Assembly (NCBI GenBank): GCA_030340625.1
Contig: JAOPHQ010004330.1
Coordinates: 1-64,000, forward strand
Length of the DNA: 64,000 bases
Reading direction: 5' to 3'
Source: Merluccius polli
Taxonomy: Eukaryota > Chordata > Actinopteri > Gadiformes > Merlucciidae
The notes under the pieces are model-generated. The model saw only the letters and a list, made by a program, of their open reading frames with translations. It was not told the origin of the DNA and searched no databases. Below are positions 9,212-20,494 of this stretch, in pieces. How positions within the stretch are numbered: position 1 is the stretch's first letter; every line of letters begins with the position of its first letter. The position numbers were made by a program, and so were the translations under genes.

Positions 9212-9876
9212 GGGGGTCGGGGCCGCCGAGATTCAGAAATTAAGCCAAAAGAAAAAAGTTTACTTCCATAAAATCAAATACATTCTAATATCATTTTTAC
9301 AGTCTATTTTTATTCTACCTAATTAAATTAACAGCACAATGAGCAACTACGTGCCATTAACCCAACTATAAAATGTAAGTATGTTTGCATTAGGCACCAT
9401 TAGTCGCACCATTAGTCAAAATGCATATGTCTGAATAAAGGTATTTCACAGCCTATCAAATGCCTGTTATTATGCAGTTTGTGTTTGCTAAACATGATGC
9501 ACGTCCCAGCATTCATATTTGGTCATGACCTTATATGGATCAGAGATCAGGGAACGTATCTAGTGCTCTTCGTTGTGGTGGATAGATGCGTTATACATAA
9601 CTAAGATAACAATGGAAAAGAATGAGACTTTGATAGTTTGATAGTCCTTTGATTAGTTAGAGTTTGACTTGGCACAATAATTATACATGTGATGCTGTTA
9701 TAACTGTTTGAAAAATGTGAGGCTGTTACTGTCTATTAATAAAACTGTTTATTACACTTTTTATTCTTAATAGTGGTCCTACAGTTGCTGACTGTGTTTA
9801 CTCGATTAGAGGAGGCAGGCATATATTTTCAAATTTGCAAACTGGGCCAAAGTAACAAAATGGTTGAGGATCCCTG
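9150..9876. mobile_element. Charlie-like hAT element, old
   Basis: The left end is cagtggttctcaacca. The right end, inverted, is cagggatcctcaacca (12 of 16 match). The flanks ttctagag (9142-9149) and gtcttgag (9877-9884) agree at 6 of 8 positions, as expected of a decayed 8-bp duplication. No transposase frame remains in the 727 bp. Confidence 0.6.
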
Positions 9877-9884
9877 GTCTTGAG

Positions 9885-11147
9885 TGCATGGCCAATTAGC
9901 ACATGTAGCAGCCGCTCGAGTGTTTTTGCATAATCAATACAAAGTTGTTGAATATTTAGTGTGAGGAAAAGCAGCAGAGGTGGGGGAGGGTAGGGCAGAA
10001 AATGATCACTGTCAGCTGTTTCCTCTGTGATACATAGTTTGATCGGCAGAGGTCAAAGCAACCCACGGCCACCGGGCCGTGGGCCACAATCACACCAGCT
10101 GGAGGGCCAGTCCCAGGGCAGTTCAGTCTCTCTGTTGGGATGGAGCCCCTGTGCTTGAGCGAGGTCAGAGGCTCACTGCTTTGCTCTCCACCTTGCTGAC
10201 TATTTCTCTACTTTATTCCGTATTGTTTCACTAGTTATCGGCTACTGACGTTTTCTACACTACAGTGTGTTTTTTCTTATGATTTTTGTGTAAGATGAGT
10301 AGGTCTTAAAATGACTTATGACATTCAACAAATTGCACAGTTGACTGTTGCATTGTTTCATGATACACTTCCAGTGTCTTCCACAAGTGATCTGACACTG
10401 AACGACACTGTTACTTAGTTCCCCCACACTGGGCTATTCTTGGTTCAAAGCTGAAAGACAAAATTTTACACCGATACGGAACAAAAGGAACCAAGTTTGC
10501 TCATTCAACCTCAACTCTGGACACCTGGAAGACAGCATGGGGTCTGATTCTGAATCAACACTGACCACGACCCGCCACCTCAGCATCTGGAAAACAGGTG
10601 TCCACCGCCATCACATCCACAGGAAGAATTGTAACTGTTGTAGGTATCGCTATGCGATGAATAGCCACATAAAGACCATAAGAAAATAATAATTGGTTTA
10701 ACAGGTTGTTTAAAACACATCACACTAAATCACAATGAATACAGGTTGGTTAAAACACATCATAAACACAATAATACACAATAATAAGTAACACAACATG
10801 CACACAGTACAGACAAGAATAACGGACATGATTTCTGTGTTAATGGTGTTCACAAATTTAGCAAAGTTATTGCATTTGGTATGAAAGACTTTTTGTAAAT
10901 GTTCTTGGTTGCTTTAGCGGCTTTATAGCGTCTTCAAGAGGGCAGTTTAATGAATTCTTTAAAAAGGGGATTAACAGGATCAGACACAATTTGTCAGACT
11001 TTTTGTTTCATCTGCATTTTATTTATATATTCCAGTTGTATCTACTCTTTCCAAATAATTGTACTGGCGATGATTGTAATTCTTGACATCTATTTTTTTT
11101 CTTAGCTCCCAGTTGTTCGTTGTCTATGAAGTATGACAATGCAGTTA
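9885..11147. other. Intronic sequence, nothing firm
   Basis: 'ccaccgggccgtgggcc' near 10070 resembles the hAT terminus at 9163 and may be a fragment. The remainder shows no exon, array or transposon end. Confidence 0.35.
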
Positions 11148-11486
11148 TCTAACACCTTAAAAATGGCCCTAATAATACAAATAAATCATTTATAACAGTA
11201 TTTATAAATGCTTAACATAGTGTTTATTAATGTTAATTAGTAGGTTAGTAATGATTTAATAATGTATTATTCATGTTTTACTAATGATGAATTAACTATT
11301 ATAAATTAACCTACTAATCAGAAACCAATCATTTGTAACAGTGTTTATCAATGCTTAACTTAGTATTTATTAATAGCTTTGTTATAATTTAATAATGCAT
11401 TGTTGATGTTTTACAATGGATTAATTAACTATTAACAAATAGGTTGTAAATGCTTCAAAATGTTTAGTTATTATAAAGTGTTACCG
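11148..11486. mobile_element. AT-rich MITE ending in aaagtgttaccg
   Basis: The left edge reads tctaacaccttaaaaa and the right edge inverted reads cggtaacactttataa, so there is a degenerate terminal inverted repeat. The inside is built of two diverged copies of 'aatcatttataacagtattt...cttaacatagtgtttattaa'. There is no coding frame. Confidence 0.55.
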
Positions 11487-11705
11487 CTCCCAGGTGCCCA
11501 TGCATACATATTAAAAGTTAAAACACTTTCAACAAGGCTTCTGTAAACAGTCTCTCAAATGTTCTTGCATATATTCCTCTTATTTCCTGAATAGATGCAA
11601 GCGCTGCATTGCTTTTATAAAAATGTATTCTGTGTTGGCTGTTAAACGTAAAGTGCATTTAAAAAAGGTTCCTAAATATTTAAACTCCGCTACTGCTTCA
11701 ATATT
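11487..11705. other. Intronic sequence, nothing recognised
   Basis: Ordinary AT-rich sequence between two repeats. Confidence 0.35.
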
Positions 11706-11767
11706 AATCAAAACAGGTGGAAAATAATGACATTGTGGTGCCTCATTATTTTCCACCCGTTTTGAAT
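11706..11767. repeat. Inverted repeat hairpin, about 25-bp arms
   Basis: aaaacaggtggaaaataatg on the left pairs with the complement of cattattttccacccgtttt on the right, with one mismatch in 20 bp of stem and a short loop. Confidence 0.85.
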
Positions 11768-11814
11768 TAGCCTACCATCACCTAAAGAACATAGCAAGAA
11801 TTACAATTGTAAAG

Positions 11815-12100
11815 GACCAGCCTGCTTACTGTTCCCAGGGTTCGAACCAAGCATGGTGGAGCATCTTTTAGTTTTTATGTGCCACCACTTATATGGAATA
11901 AACTTCCAGAACATCTGAAGTCTGCCCTACACTATTCTTATAAATCAGGGCTCAAATTGTTTCTGTTTGCACTGCTTTTTATAGTCTTTTAATGAGTGTC
12001 CTTTAAGTGTTTTAACAATGTGATTCCTCTATGTAAAGCCCTATGTGTAATGGCCTTGTGCTTGTGGGGTGCTATATTAATGAACCTGCCTTGCCTTGCC
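11815..12100 (+). pseudogene. LINE 3' end (reverse-transcriptase protein C-terminus and tail)
   Basis: The plus frame reads GGASFSFYVPPL, then WNKLPEHLKSALHYSYKSGL and KLFLFALL. This matches the C-terminus of fish LINE ORF2 proteins (pattern 'F....P.LWN.LP..L.....S...FKS.LK..LF'). A short 3' UTR follows, with 'gtaaagccctatgtgtaatggcc' and a 'ccttgccttgcc' tail (12089-12100). Most of the element is missing, as is usual for 5'-truncated copies. Confidence 0.75.
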
Positions 12101-14033
12101 TGACCCAGCCAGTGTCACAACACTGTGTTATGTTCCATCGAGTCAGCCGGCAGTCTGCAGCACTCCGGTTACCCAGAGAGACAGTGGACACATCCAGCGC
12201 TGTAGTCTGTTTGGGTTGAGTGTTGAATTCTCAGGCCTAGTCAGCTGTTTTTTTTGTTTATGAGAGAGCGGAGCTGAGCTCTCCACAACCTCTTCAACCA
12301 AGAGGCGCCTGGGCTGAAGCTGTTCTCCTGATTCCACCCACGGATACCCACGCTTCACTCCCTGAACACCATGTGGATATGTTTTCAATGACATGCACGA
12401 CACAACATTTGAATTCACCAAACGTATGTCCCTTTTGAAATGGTTTACCCCTTCAAGATGGATAAGACTTGTTTTTTCACAAAATGGCAGGAAAAATGGT
12501 CAGCTACAACGTTTACGCACACATTTGCTCATGTGTAGCTGTACATTTATAGATGCCGAGACAATGCCTATTGTGAATTGAATCATGTTGGTTTGTCTTT
12601 TTGGAAAAGTTGGCCCCCAAGATAAAAAGTTTGGGGAAATACCACAAACCATCCACTCTACCTTCTGTACAACCACACAAGTCGGAGTATAGTCATGTAG
12701 CATATGAGCTCTCTCATTTGCGGTTTGCTGTTTAATATTGCAAAGAGAAAATAGCAGCAAATGGGCCCCAGTGACACCAAAGTGTTTGATTTTAAAACCG
12801 CTGGCATTGGCCCTAATTTCCAGGGCATTAAAGAAGGCAAGGCAGTGAATATGTGAGTGCCACAATCTTCTCTAATGTCCCCTTGAGGTTCTCTAATGTT
12901 CAGAGGAAATGCTCCTTTTGAAACATGCAGGTCTTCAGATAACATGGCAGCGTTTTACCATCTCGTACCCACGGTCGCAATATCCTCCATCTGCATACAG
13001 ATGAGGCGAGCTTGGCTGTCCCTGCACCCTGATAGATGCCACACAGCCTGGGAACGTGCCTCTCTAATAGCCTGTTCCGCGGGCACTTATCTGGCATTGT
13101 CTGCAAAGCACAACCATTCACTTTCAGGTATAAGGCGAGAGCTGGAAATGTCACACAGGCACTGGGATTGCATGATGTGTGGAGGAGGGGGGGGGGGGGG
13201 TATGGAGGTTTGGCTGCTGATGTGTCACAGATTGACATTTTCCTGCATTTATTCATTCGTTTGATTTGAGTCAAAGTAATGGAGCTCACCGATTTGTTTT
13301 ATCAGCAATGCTCTGCATGCAATGTACCCTGGTATGGGCGTCTTTCAGAGGTCCTATGTACCCCTAGCATAAACATTTTTTAGAGGTCCTATGGACCCTG
13401 CTATGTAGTCCATACGGGGGGTCAGAGCCATCAACATGCCCTATCAGATGCAAAGGATTTAAATGATTTAGATCAGCCCGAGTCGGTGAGAAAAATGGGG
13501 ACAGCTGTACAGAAAACACACCTGCCTCGCGAGATCTCAAGCAAACCTTCTCTCCAGCTGCTGGATCATCAGTGTAACCAACACATCTATCATCTAAAGA
13601 GCAGTCTAGTGAAACCCTTTCACGTGCTCGAGACCCACACCGTCCATATGTCCAATCTGATAGCGCTGATGAAACCGTGAGATTCAGACGACAGCTAGTC
13701 AAAGTTCAAAGTGAAATCAATTTCACTCTCCAAGCTTCTGAAACAAGTTGCGCCCCTGGGGAGCAGCCAGCGATAGCCTGACTCCAGCTCTCTGACGTTA
13801 GATTATGTGTTATTATGGGATGTCTGACCCAGGGAGCCAACAGCAGAAATAGCTACATTATACTCCGTCTCTTCGTCTTTTCTCTGTGATATGGAGCAAG
13901 GCCAAACACGCTGCAGACTGTCAACATACGTTTATGTTTGGTTTTCATTACTTCATAGGGTCCCACACAACGCTATATTTAGTATGGTTTATATCCCGCT
14001 TGGAGTAGGATGAAACCAAATAATGGTAGACTG
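12101..14033. other. Intronic sequence, largely single-copy-looking
   Basis: 12700-13160 is compositionally even and free of repeats. It includes blocks such as 'tccagggcattaaagaaggc' and 'cttatctggcattgtctgc' that look like conserved non-coding sequence, though this cannot be tested here. A poly-G run lies at 13186-13200. A 112-codon minus frame (13364-13702) has no recognised motif. Confidence 0.35.
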
Positions 14034-14097
14034 AGGGCATTGGGGTTCAAAGCCAGAAACTTTTGGCTGGGAGTTGAACACCCTAACCACAAGACAC
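14034..14097 (-). mobile_element. SINE head fragment
   Basis: On the minus strand, 'gtcttgtggttagggtgttc' continues into 'aactcccagccaaaag' and 'ggctttgaacccc'. This is the tRNA-like head of the same SINE as at 52452, with an A-box region at one end and a B-box region at the other. Confidence 0.65.
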
Positions 14098-14801
14098 AAG
14101 GTTTCTACAAATACGTCCTTGGTGTGTTTTTTATTATACATATATTTCTATTCATGTGAATATTAATTTGGACTGTGACTTTGATTTTCAAATGTTTGCA
14201 AGTTAAAAAGTAAGAATTCCAGCACTAACAGTTTGAAAACCTTGTGTGGAATCACAACCTAGTGAATTGCTCAAAACAAATTATTATATATATTTGGTTT
14301 GCTTTGGTTCAGCCTGCTATTTGGATTCTAATACATCTGTCAGCTCTGGGAATCCATATTTTGGTAAAAAGTATAATAAAAAGTGAGCCAAAAGCATTTT
14401 TCAAGGTTGAACATCAATGTTGAGACAGTACAGATAGATATAGAACTGTACACTCTGAACTGTAAGTACTGCACACATTAAACAGCTGATGTGGTAGTAG
14501 ATGCATGGACGAGCATTGGCAGATGATTAGGTTTCCAACACGGGCTGGGAGCGTGAACACATCCTCTGATCCACAACCTTCTGCAGGGATTTTAGGTATA
14601 CAGTATCACGCACACACACACACACACACAAATATAAACTTGGATTCGCAATACAATTACATGCACACATTGGACATATACTATGACCGTGACAAAAAGA
14701 CAGACTAACATACCAAGACATGTATGTGCTGGTCGTGAGATACAAACACGTAAGCTGAGAGATGGAGAAAATTCTGCTTGGTCAATTAAGGCATTCTGCG
14801 G
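14098..14801. other. Intronic sequence, nothing recognised
   Basis: A short (CA)n at 14611-14631; otherwise AT-rich and featureless. Confidence 0.4.
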
Positions 14802-14872
14802 TCTGTTATTTCTGAATAACAGTTATTTCTGTTATTTCTGAATAACAGTTATTTCTGTTATTTCTGAATAAC
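14802..14872. repeat. Tandem near-palindromic repeat (gttatttctgaataac)
   Basis: The 16-base near-palindrome gttatttctgaataac occurs three times, each separated by 'agttatttct'. The last copy ends in 'aacc'. Confidence 0.85.
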
Positions 14873-15200
14873 CATTGCTATGGACGCTATTTCCACTGTA
14901 GAATCTAACACTTTTTTTTTTAGCGGAAGCAATAATTTAGACCCAGTGATAAGGCTGCTTATGTTACGATCACGTTATAGCCATGAATGTTATGGAAAAA
15001 TAATGCGCACCTCTCCAGCCAATCAGAATCGAGTATTCACCCAGGCCATGGTAGGGCTTACACATATACCGTCACATCTCCCCTCTCTCTCTATCCATCT
15101 CTCTCTCTTTTGCAGAAACTTCCCTCCAATGTCCTTCTAAATTACCACCCACCCAGCCAGCTGTTAACACAACCATTATCACAGGATCTCCAGTGACTCA
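14873..15200. other. Intronic sequence, nothing recognised
   Basis: Contains a CT-rich stretch at 15078-15112; no exon or transposon end seen. Confidence 0.4.
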
Positions 15201-15596
15201 TCATATCCACACACACACACACACACAATCCAAAAACATATAGACAAGTGAGGGCCTTCTCTGGGATGAGTCACACCAGCGATCATAAGGTCCTCACTTT
15301 GTTTTCTCTGGGGATTTCAGACTGGGATTTATAAAGAACACTGCACGCACACACACACACACACGCATGCACACACACACACACACACACGCATGCACGC
15401 ACACACACATGCACATGCACACACACACACAAAGGTATTCCCTAAGCACATACAAACACCCAAAATATATGCACAGTCACACACAAACACACACAGACAC
15501 ACACGTCACAGGTGTGCAAAATGTATGCCCACACTCAACACAGCAATTCAGTGCAGGTGGAGACAAACACACACATGCACACACACAGCTTGGTTG
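15201..15596. repeat. CA-rich region (several microsatellites)
   Basis: (CA)n tracts occur at 15208-15227, 15347-15364, 15370-15391 and 15416-15432, with GCATG interruptions and scattered CACA to 15590. Confidence 0.9.
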
Positions 15597-15876
15597 GAAG
15601 GATCTCTAATCTTGCTTTTATGGTGAAAGTGTACAACTGCTGCTTTCACAGAAACACAGGGATCAGTGAATGTGTACTCTGAGACGGTCACTGTCTCAGA
15701 GTTAGCCAGTGTCCATTTAAGCTACACCCCGGCCCAACAGCATGACGTCATGCAGGTAAGGCCAATCTGACGACACTCTGGTCAGACCTGACATCGCCTC
15801 ATATCGAGAAAAAGAGCGACCCCGGCAAGCTCTCATACTGTCTGGTCACTGTTGTTGAGCACACACACACACACAC
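15597..15876. other. Intronic sequence, short
   Basis: No feature apart from 'actctgagacggtcactgtctcagagt' near 15675-15702, a small inverted repeat, and (CA)n at 15861-15876. Confidence 0.4.
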
Positions 15877-16623
15877 TAGGGGTGGGAATCACGAGTAACT
15901 CACGATACGATACTGTCACGATATGTTGCCCTCGATAACAATGGTATCACGATACAGCAATTCTTGATACCTTGCAAGGCGATCAATCTATGATACATTA
16001 CGATATCTGTGTAACTGAAGAAGAAAGAATACCCCTAAAAAAGACAAAAAGCAGGAATTATGTATTTATTCACTGCATTGTGGTGTCAGTTTCACAGAAT
16101 TTGACAACTGAGATTAAACATATAGACTGACTTCCAGTTGTGGCAGTGTTTTCTCCATGACACGATCAGGATGATGACGAGCAAGGTGGCTATGCATGTT
16201 TGTTGTGTTGCCTGTGTACTTTACTTTCACGAGACAGTTCTTGCAGATTGTGTAGTCTATATCGATTTTGTTTGCCCCGTTAGTGTTGTTGGAAAAGCCG
16301 AAGTGTGGGCCCAGACTTGAAAGATAACGGTGCCTCTCTGATTTGCTTTCCCCCACTGTCCGCCATTTTCCCCTCTGTGAGTTATTCGTCTTCCTCACTT
16401 CAAGTTAGTTAACTTCCATTCACTTTAGCCTCATTTGATAAGCACCACCACAAGTCCTGAAATAGTGATTCTGGTAAGTGACATTGGTAAGAGGCTTAAT
16501 GCGGGGAAATCCATTTACAGCACCAGCATGTTTTAATAAAAATATATTTTAGGTGCCTGTATGGATAACATATTGCAAGAGGAAGTATCATGGTATAGTC
16601 CAGTATCGATATTTTGTCCCACC

Positions 16624-16627
<4 letters not shown>
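15877..16627 (-). mobile_element. hAT transposon (internal-deletion copy) inserted in a CA repeat
   Basis: The left end taggggtgggaatc and the inverted right end gaggggtgggacaaaa match over the aggggtggga core. Both ends sit in CA repeat, and acacacac is present on each side, consistent with an 8-bp duplication but not diagnostic there. Inside, the minus strand encodes a BED-type zinc finger, the N-terminal domain of many hAT transposases. The catalytic part is gone. Confidence 0.8.
16114..16398 (-). pseudogene. hAT transposase N-terminal fragment with BED zinc finger
   Basis: The 94-residue frame contains ICKNCLVKVKYTGNTTNMH followed by SHLARHHPD. The C-x2-C pair, the YTG-NTTN-hH segment and the HLxRHH pair are the zinc ligands and core of a BED finger (ZBED/hAT family), which binds transposon-end DNA. 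The frame has a start codon, but the RNaseH-like catalytic domain that should follow is absent. Confidence 0.8.

Positions 16628-16720
<93 letters not shown>
16628..16720. repeat. (CA)n microsatellite
   Basis: About 46 uninterrupted CA units. Confidence 0.98.
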
Positions 16721-16721
<1 letters not shown>

Positions 16722-16930
16722 CTGTAGCAGGGCTCTAATAAGCCAGGATGTGTCTGTGTGTCTCTTTGTGTGCGTACATGTGTGTGTGGTGAGATATTCA
16801 GACACAGGGGGAAACACAGCAGCACGGCATTCAAAGGCATGCACTTCAAATGAATTATGGATAATAACAGTTATCCTTAATAGGTTTGTCTGGTAGAGTG
16901 TGTACAGTGGACCATGCAGTGGAGATGCAC

Positions 16931-16932
<2 letters not shown>

Positions 16933-17003
<71 letters not shown>

Positions 17004-17029
17004 TCTGTCTCTCACACACACACACACAA
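16933..17029. repeat. (CA)n microsatellite, interrupted
   Basis: About 34 CA units, then 'tttctgtctct', then about 9 more. Confidence 0.97.
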
Positions 17030-17994
17030 TAAAGAAAATTAATATTTAAAAAATGTGATCAGGTGAGAAGATATGGAACCATAAAGCTGTGGATATAGAC
17101 CAACAAATGTGCTGTAAATGTTCTGCCTAAATACGGGACGCATTTGGTGTCTATTTACTTTTTTTCATGTTTTTTTATTTCTTGCTATTTTTAAGTGCAA
17201 TAAAAAGTGTAAAGAGGGCAGAGCTACAGGAATGAGGGTGTGGCCTCTTACCCAGGCACACCTTTACTTTACTCATTCCAGACATCAGCAGATTGGTCAA
17301 AATCATGCCAAAAATATTTTGTTTCATGATTTTACTCATCAGAAATCAGCAGTTCATGATGGCGATTCCATAACCTCAACTCATTCTCTGTTATTCTATA
17401 ACCTCAACTCATGTCATGCCTTCTCCCTGAATACTCTGGGACAAGTAGATACTCGTAAGTAATGAGCTGTCAGCCCATTCTCTCACAGAAGGCTAGCAGC
17501 CACTTGTATTTAATTACAACACGATGAGTTGAGTAGTGGTTTCCCTTCCTCCCACATTGTCTCTAATATTTGCCTCTTTTGTTGTCCCTCCTGAGGGATT
17601 CTTTGTCTGCAGCTAAAAGAGGCCAACGGAGGTTAGCTATCTCTATGAGCTGCACATGCAGCTCATGTTGGGGCCGATATGAACATGGCTCATCATCTAA
17701 TCCGTACGCATCGGGTAACAACAGACCTTCCAGTCCTTCCAGTGAGCTAACCGACGGCAGCGGCGACGGTTAAGTTAACTGCAACGTCCATCCTCCTCCG
17801 CCAGCATCAACCTTCACCACCACTCAGATTTGTCTCAAATACAATTATGTGCAGTTCCCATGTGGCATAGTTATTTCTTTGAAAAGAGGAGTGTGTGTAT
17901 CGGTGTCTATACTGCTACACTGCCTGCCCCAGCAGTACATAATGACGATGATCGGTCGTTTGTTTGAAAAGTGTCAGATTTAGTACTGTCAGCT

Positions 17995-17999
<5 letters not shown>
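17030..17999. other. Intronic sequence, nothing recognised
   Basis: Two near-identical phrases 'cataacctcaactcat' and 'tataacctcaactcat' (17368-17412) form a short direct repeat. No exon signature is seen. Confidence 0.4.

Positions 18000-18046
<47 letters not shown>
18000..18046. repeat. (CA)n microsatellite
   Basis: About 22 CA units, followed by 'cccacacacacaaa'. Confidence 0.97.
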
Positions 18047-18091
18047 ACACACACAAACGCACAGCAATATAGAGAAGTATCTCTATTCCTG

Positions 18092-18240
18092 GGTTAAACC
18101 CAGGTAGAACCCAAGTAGAACCCAGGTAGGACCCAAGTAGAACCCAGGTAGGACCCAAGTAGAACCCAGGTTAAACCCAGGTAGAACCCGGTCCCGGGTG
18201 GGTCAAACCCGGGTCAAACCAAGGTGGGTCACACCCAGGT
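18092..18240. repeat. 10-bp tandem repeat (acccaggtag)
   Basis: About 14 degenerate copies of acccaggtag/acccaagtag run into a GC-rich variant, cccgggtgggtcaa. Changes are shared between neighbouring units. Confidence 0.85.
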
Positions 18241-19741
18241 TGTTGACTCTGCGTGAGAGGAAGAGTCTCCTTCTGTCTCATGACAGAATGATATGCTAAT
18301 GCGTGTAGAGGAGAGGGAGCGAGGGAACTCTGCCTCTATGAATACATTATCTGGGAACACTGGACGCTCTAATAACCCTGAACTCCTTGACAAAGGATCT
18401 GCAGTAAGACGACTAATTGAAACAGAGATTACATCCTCTTTCTTTGCCAGACAAATGTCCTGGAAGGTTTTCTGTCCTGTCTATCTATAGGTCTATCTAT
18501 CTATCTATGGGAATGTTTATCTGTCTGTCTGTGATTCAGATAAATGGTGTCTCCTCACCAACCGAAAAATACTGTGTTTCTCCTAAAAACAACAACAATT
18601 GGACCGAAAAGGTAACCAAACCAAACCTGAATGTGGTGTTTCCTCCGGTTGTCATGTTTGTGTATTTCGTAGCCGTCAGATGCCCTGACATGGCTGTTCA
18701 GGCTGTCGGGAGCCCGAGGTCCGCAGTAGCTGACAAACAGGTTGTTGCTACAAAGCACTCCTTTTGTTCTGCTAACTCCGTGCGAGGGCCACAGCGTAAC
18801 TGTTGAGTGGTGAGAGGTAGCCTGGGAGTCTTTGCACATGATGAAATATTCATGTTCCCGCCGCCACACCGGCACACAGACAGCATGTAGAAGAAAGACA
18901 GGACGCATGTGCAGACTGATGGACGGACAGACTGGCAGAATGACTGACAAAGCAGGTTCAGAATTACGCATATACATACAAACACACACACGCACACACA
19001 CACACACTAAATGAACCACTGCAAACCGGCAAGCACGCATCAGTGTGCATGTGAACATCAAATCAGAAAGAGAGGTGAAATGAATGTCACACCAGATTTG
19101 ATTAAAAAAATAAATCTAATCTAAAATCTAAAGCACAAACAAATCCACCTGTCTGTTCTGTCAATATCTGTGAGAATAAAGCTTTTCTCAACAAAAAAAA
19201 CACAGAAATCTGCCTGAAACACACAGGCAAACAGACAAGCGACAACAGTCATCCATGCATGTACGTAACAAAGTGTAATGACTTGTAATAATTTGAGACA
19301 GTTGGATCTTGACGGAGGTTACTGGCTCTGTAGCCGAGGAAGGACCAAGCATTTACAACCAGTGAAAACCCTCATGCGTGTCTTCATCACCCCCGACGTC
19401 ATGTGTGACGATCAAACTTCACTCTGTTAAACTGCGAGATGACTGGTTTTAAAAATCGGCAACAATGAATTTCACAGCAGAATGAAATGTGCAAAGGCAT
19501 CCCGGCAATCAATTGGGAATGTTTTTTATATATTTGGTGACATTTGTGTGTTGTTTTGATTATAAAAGTGTTTTCCAGCAGAGAGAATCTGGCCTAACAC
19601 ACAATTCTGTAAAGAAGGTCATATTGTTCCCTGGCAGGACGGGGAACGTTGCGATACAGACATCTTGTTTTGTCCACGTTGGAAGAAAAGGACAGCATAT
19701 CACTGGGTTAGAGACAAAGTGAAACAGCATTCAAAAAGCAC

Positions 19742-19742
<1 letters not shown>
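18241..19742. other. Intronic sequence with minor simple repeats
   Basis: Short (TCTA)n at 18481-18508 and CA repeats at 18981-19006. No exon or transposon ends identified. Confidence 0.4.
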
Positions 19743-19795
<53 letters not shown>

Positions 19796-19840
19796 CAGAG
19801 AGACAGAGACAGAAAGAGACAGAGACAGAGACAGAGAGAC
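19743..19840. repeat. (GA)n / GAGACA simple repeat
   Basis: Uninterrupted GA to about 19788, then GACAGA variants. Confidence 0.97.
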
Positions 19841-20084
19841 TACCATGTGATAAAGGCAGCTCCCCACTCCCCGCTCTGTGGTTTCTAATGTGGGTGGTTG
19901 AACCAGCATTAAGTCCTGATGACTGTAGGGGCTGAGATGGATGGAGAGAGGTGGGTGGAGCTGGATGTTGTTACCAAGCTCCTCCACACCCTGTGGCTCT
20001 ATCTGTTTTCACTACTTTTGTGTCTCTTCTTGTGTGCATAAACCAGATTTCAAATTAAAATAAATCCTGTTAGTTTTCTTTCTG

Positions 20085-20494
20085 GATCTTGACCGCTGAG
20101 CCCTTCATGACTACAGTAATACACTGCCAGAATTATAGGCTCAGCCTCATATTTCACAAGGGTGTAAAAAAGACTGGAAAGACTGGATCTAATCTCCCGT
20201 CAGGAAACCCACAGCGACATTGATTTTCAGATAGACTGGGACATGGAAGCCATTTTAGTGGAGGGGTGGCCATTCTATGTTCATTCTTGATCTTGACCGC
20301 TGAGCCCTTCATGACTACATGAATACACTTCCAGAGTTACAATGTGCCACCACCATCTCATCTCAGGCTCATATTTCACAAGGCTGTAAATTAAAGACTG
20401 GATCAAATCTTCCGTCAGGAACCCCACAGCGACATTGATAATCAGACAGACTGGGACATGGAAGTCATTTTATTGGAGGGGTGGCTATTCTTCG
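20085..20494. repeat. Tandem duplication, about 205-bp unit, two diverged copies
   Basis: Both copies begin gatcttgaccgctgagccct (20085 and 20289). Both continue through ctcatatttcacaag, cacagcgacattgat and agactgggacatggaag, and end in ggaggggtggc. They differ by scattered substitutions and small indels. No coding frame spans the unit. Confidence 0.9.

Noticed and set aside
13364..13702. 112-codon minus frame
   Set aside because: No motif or splice-site context found.
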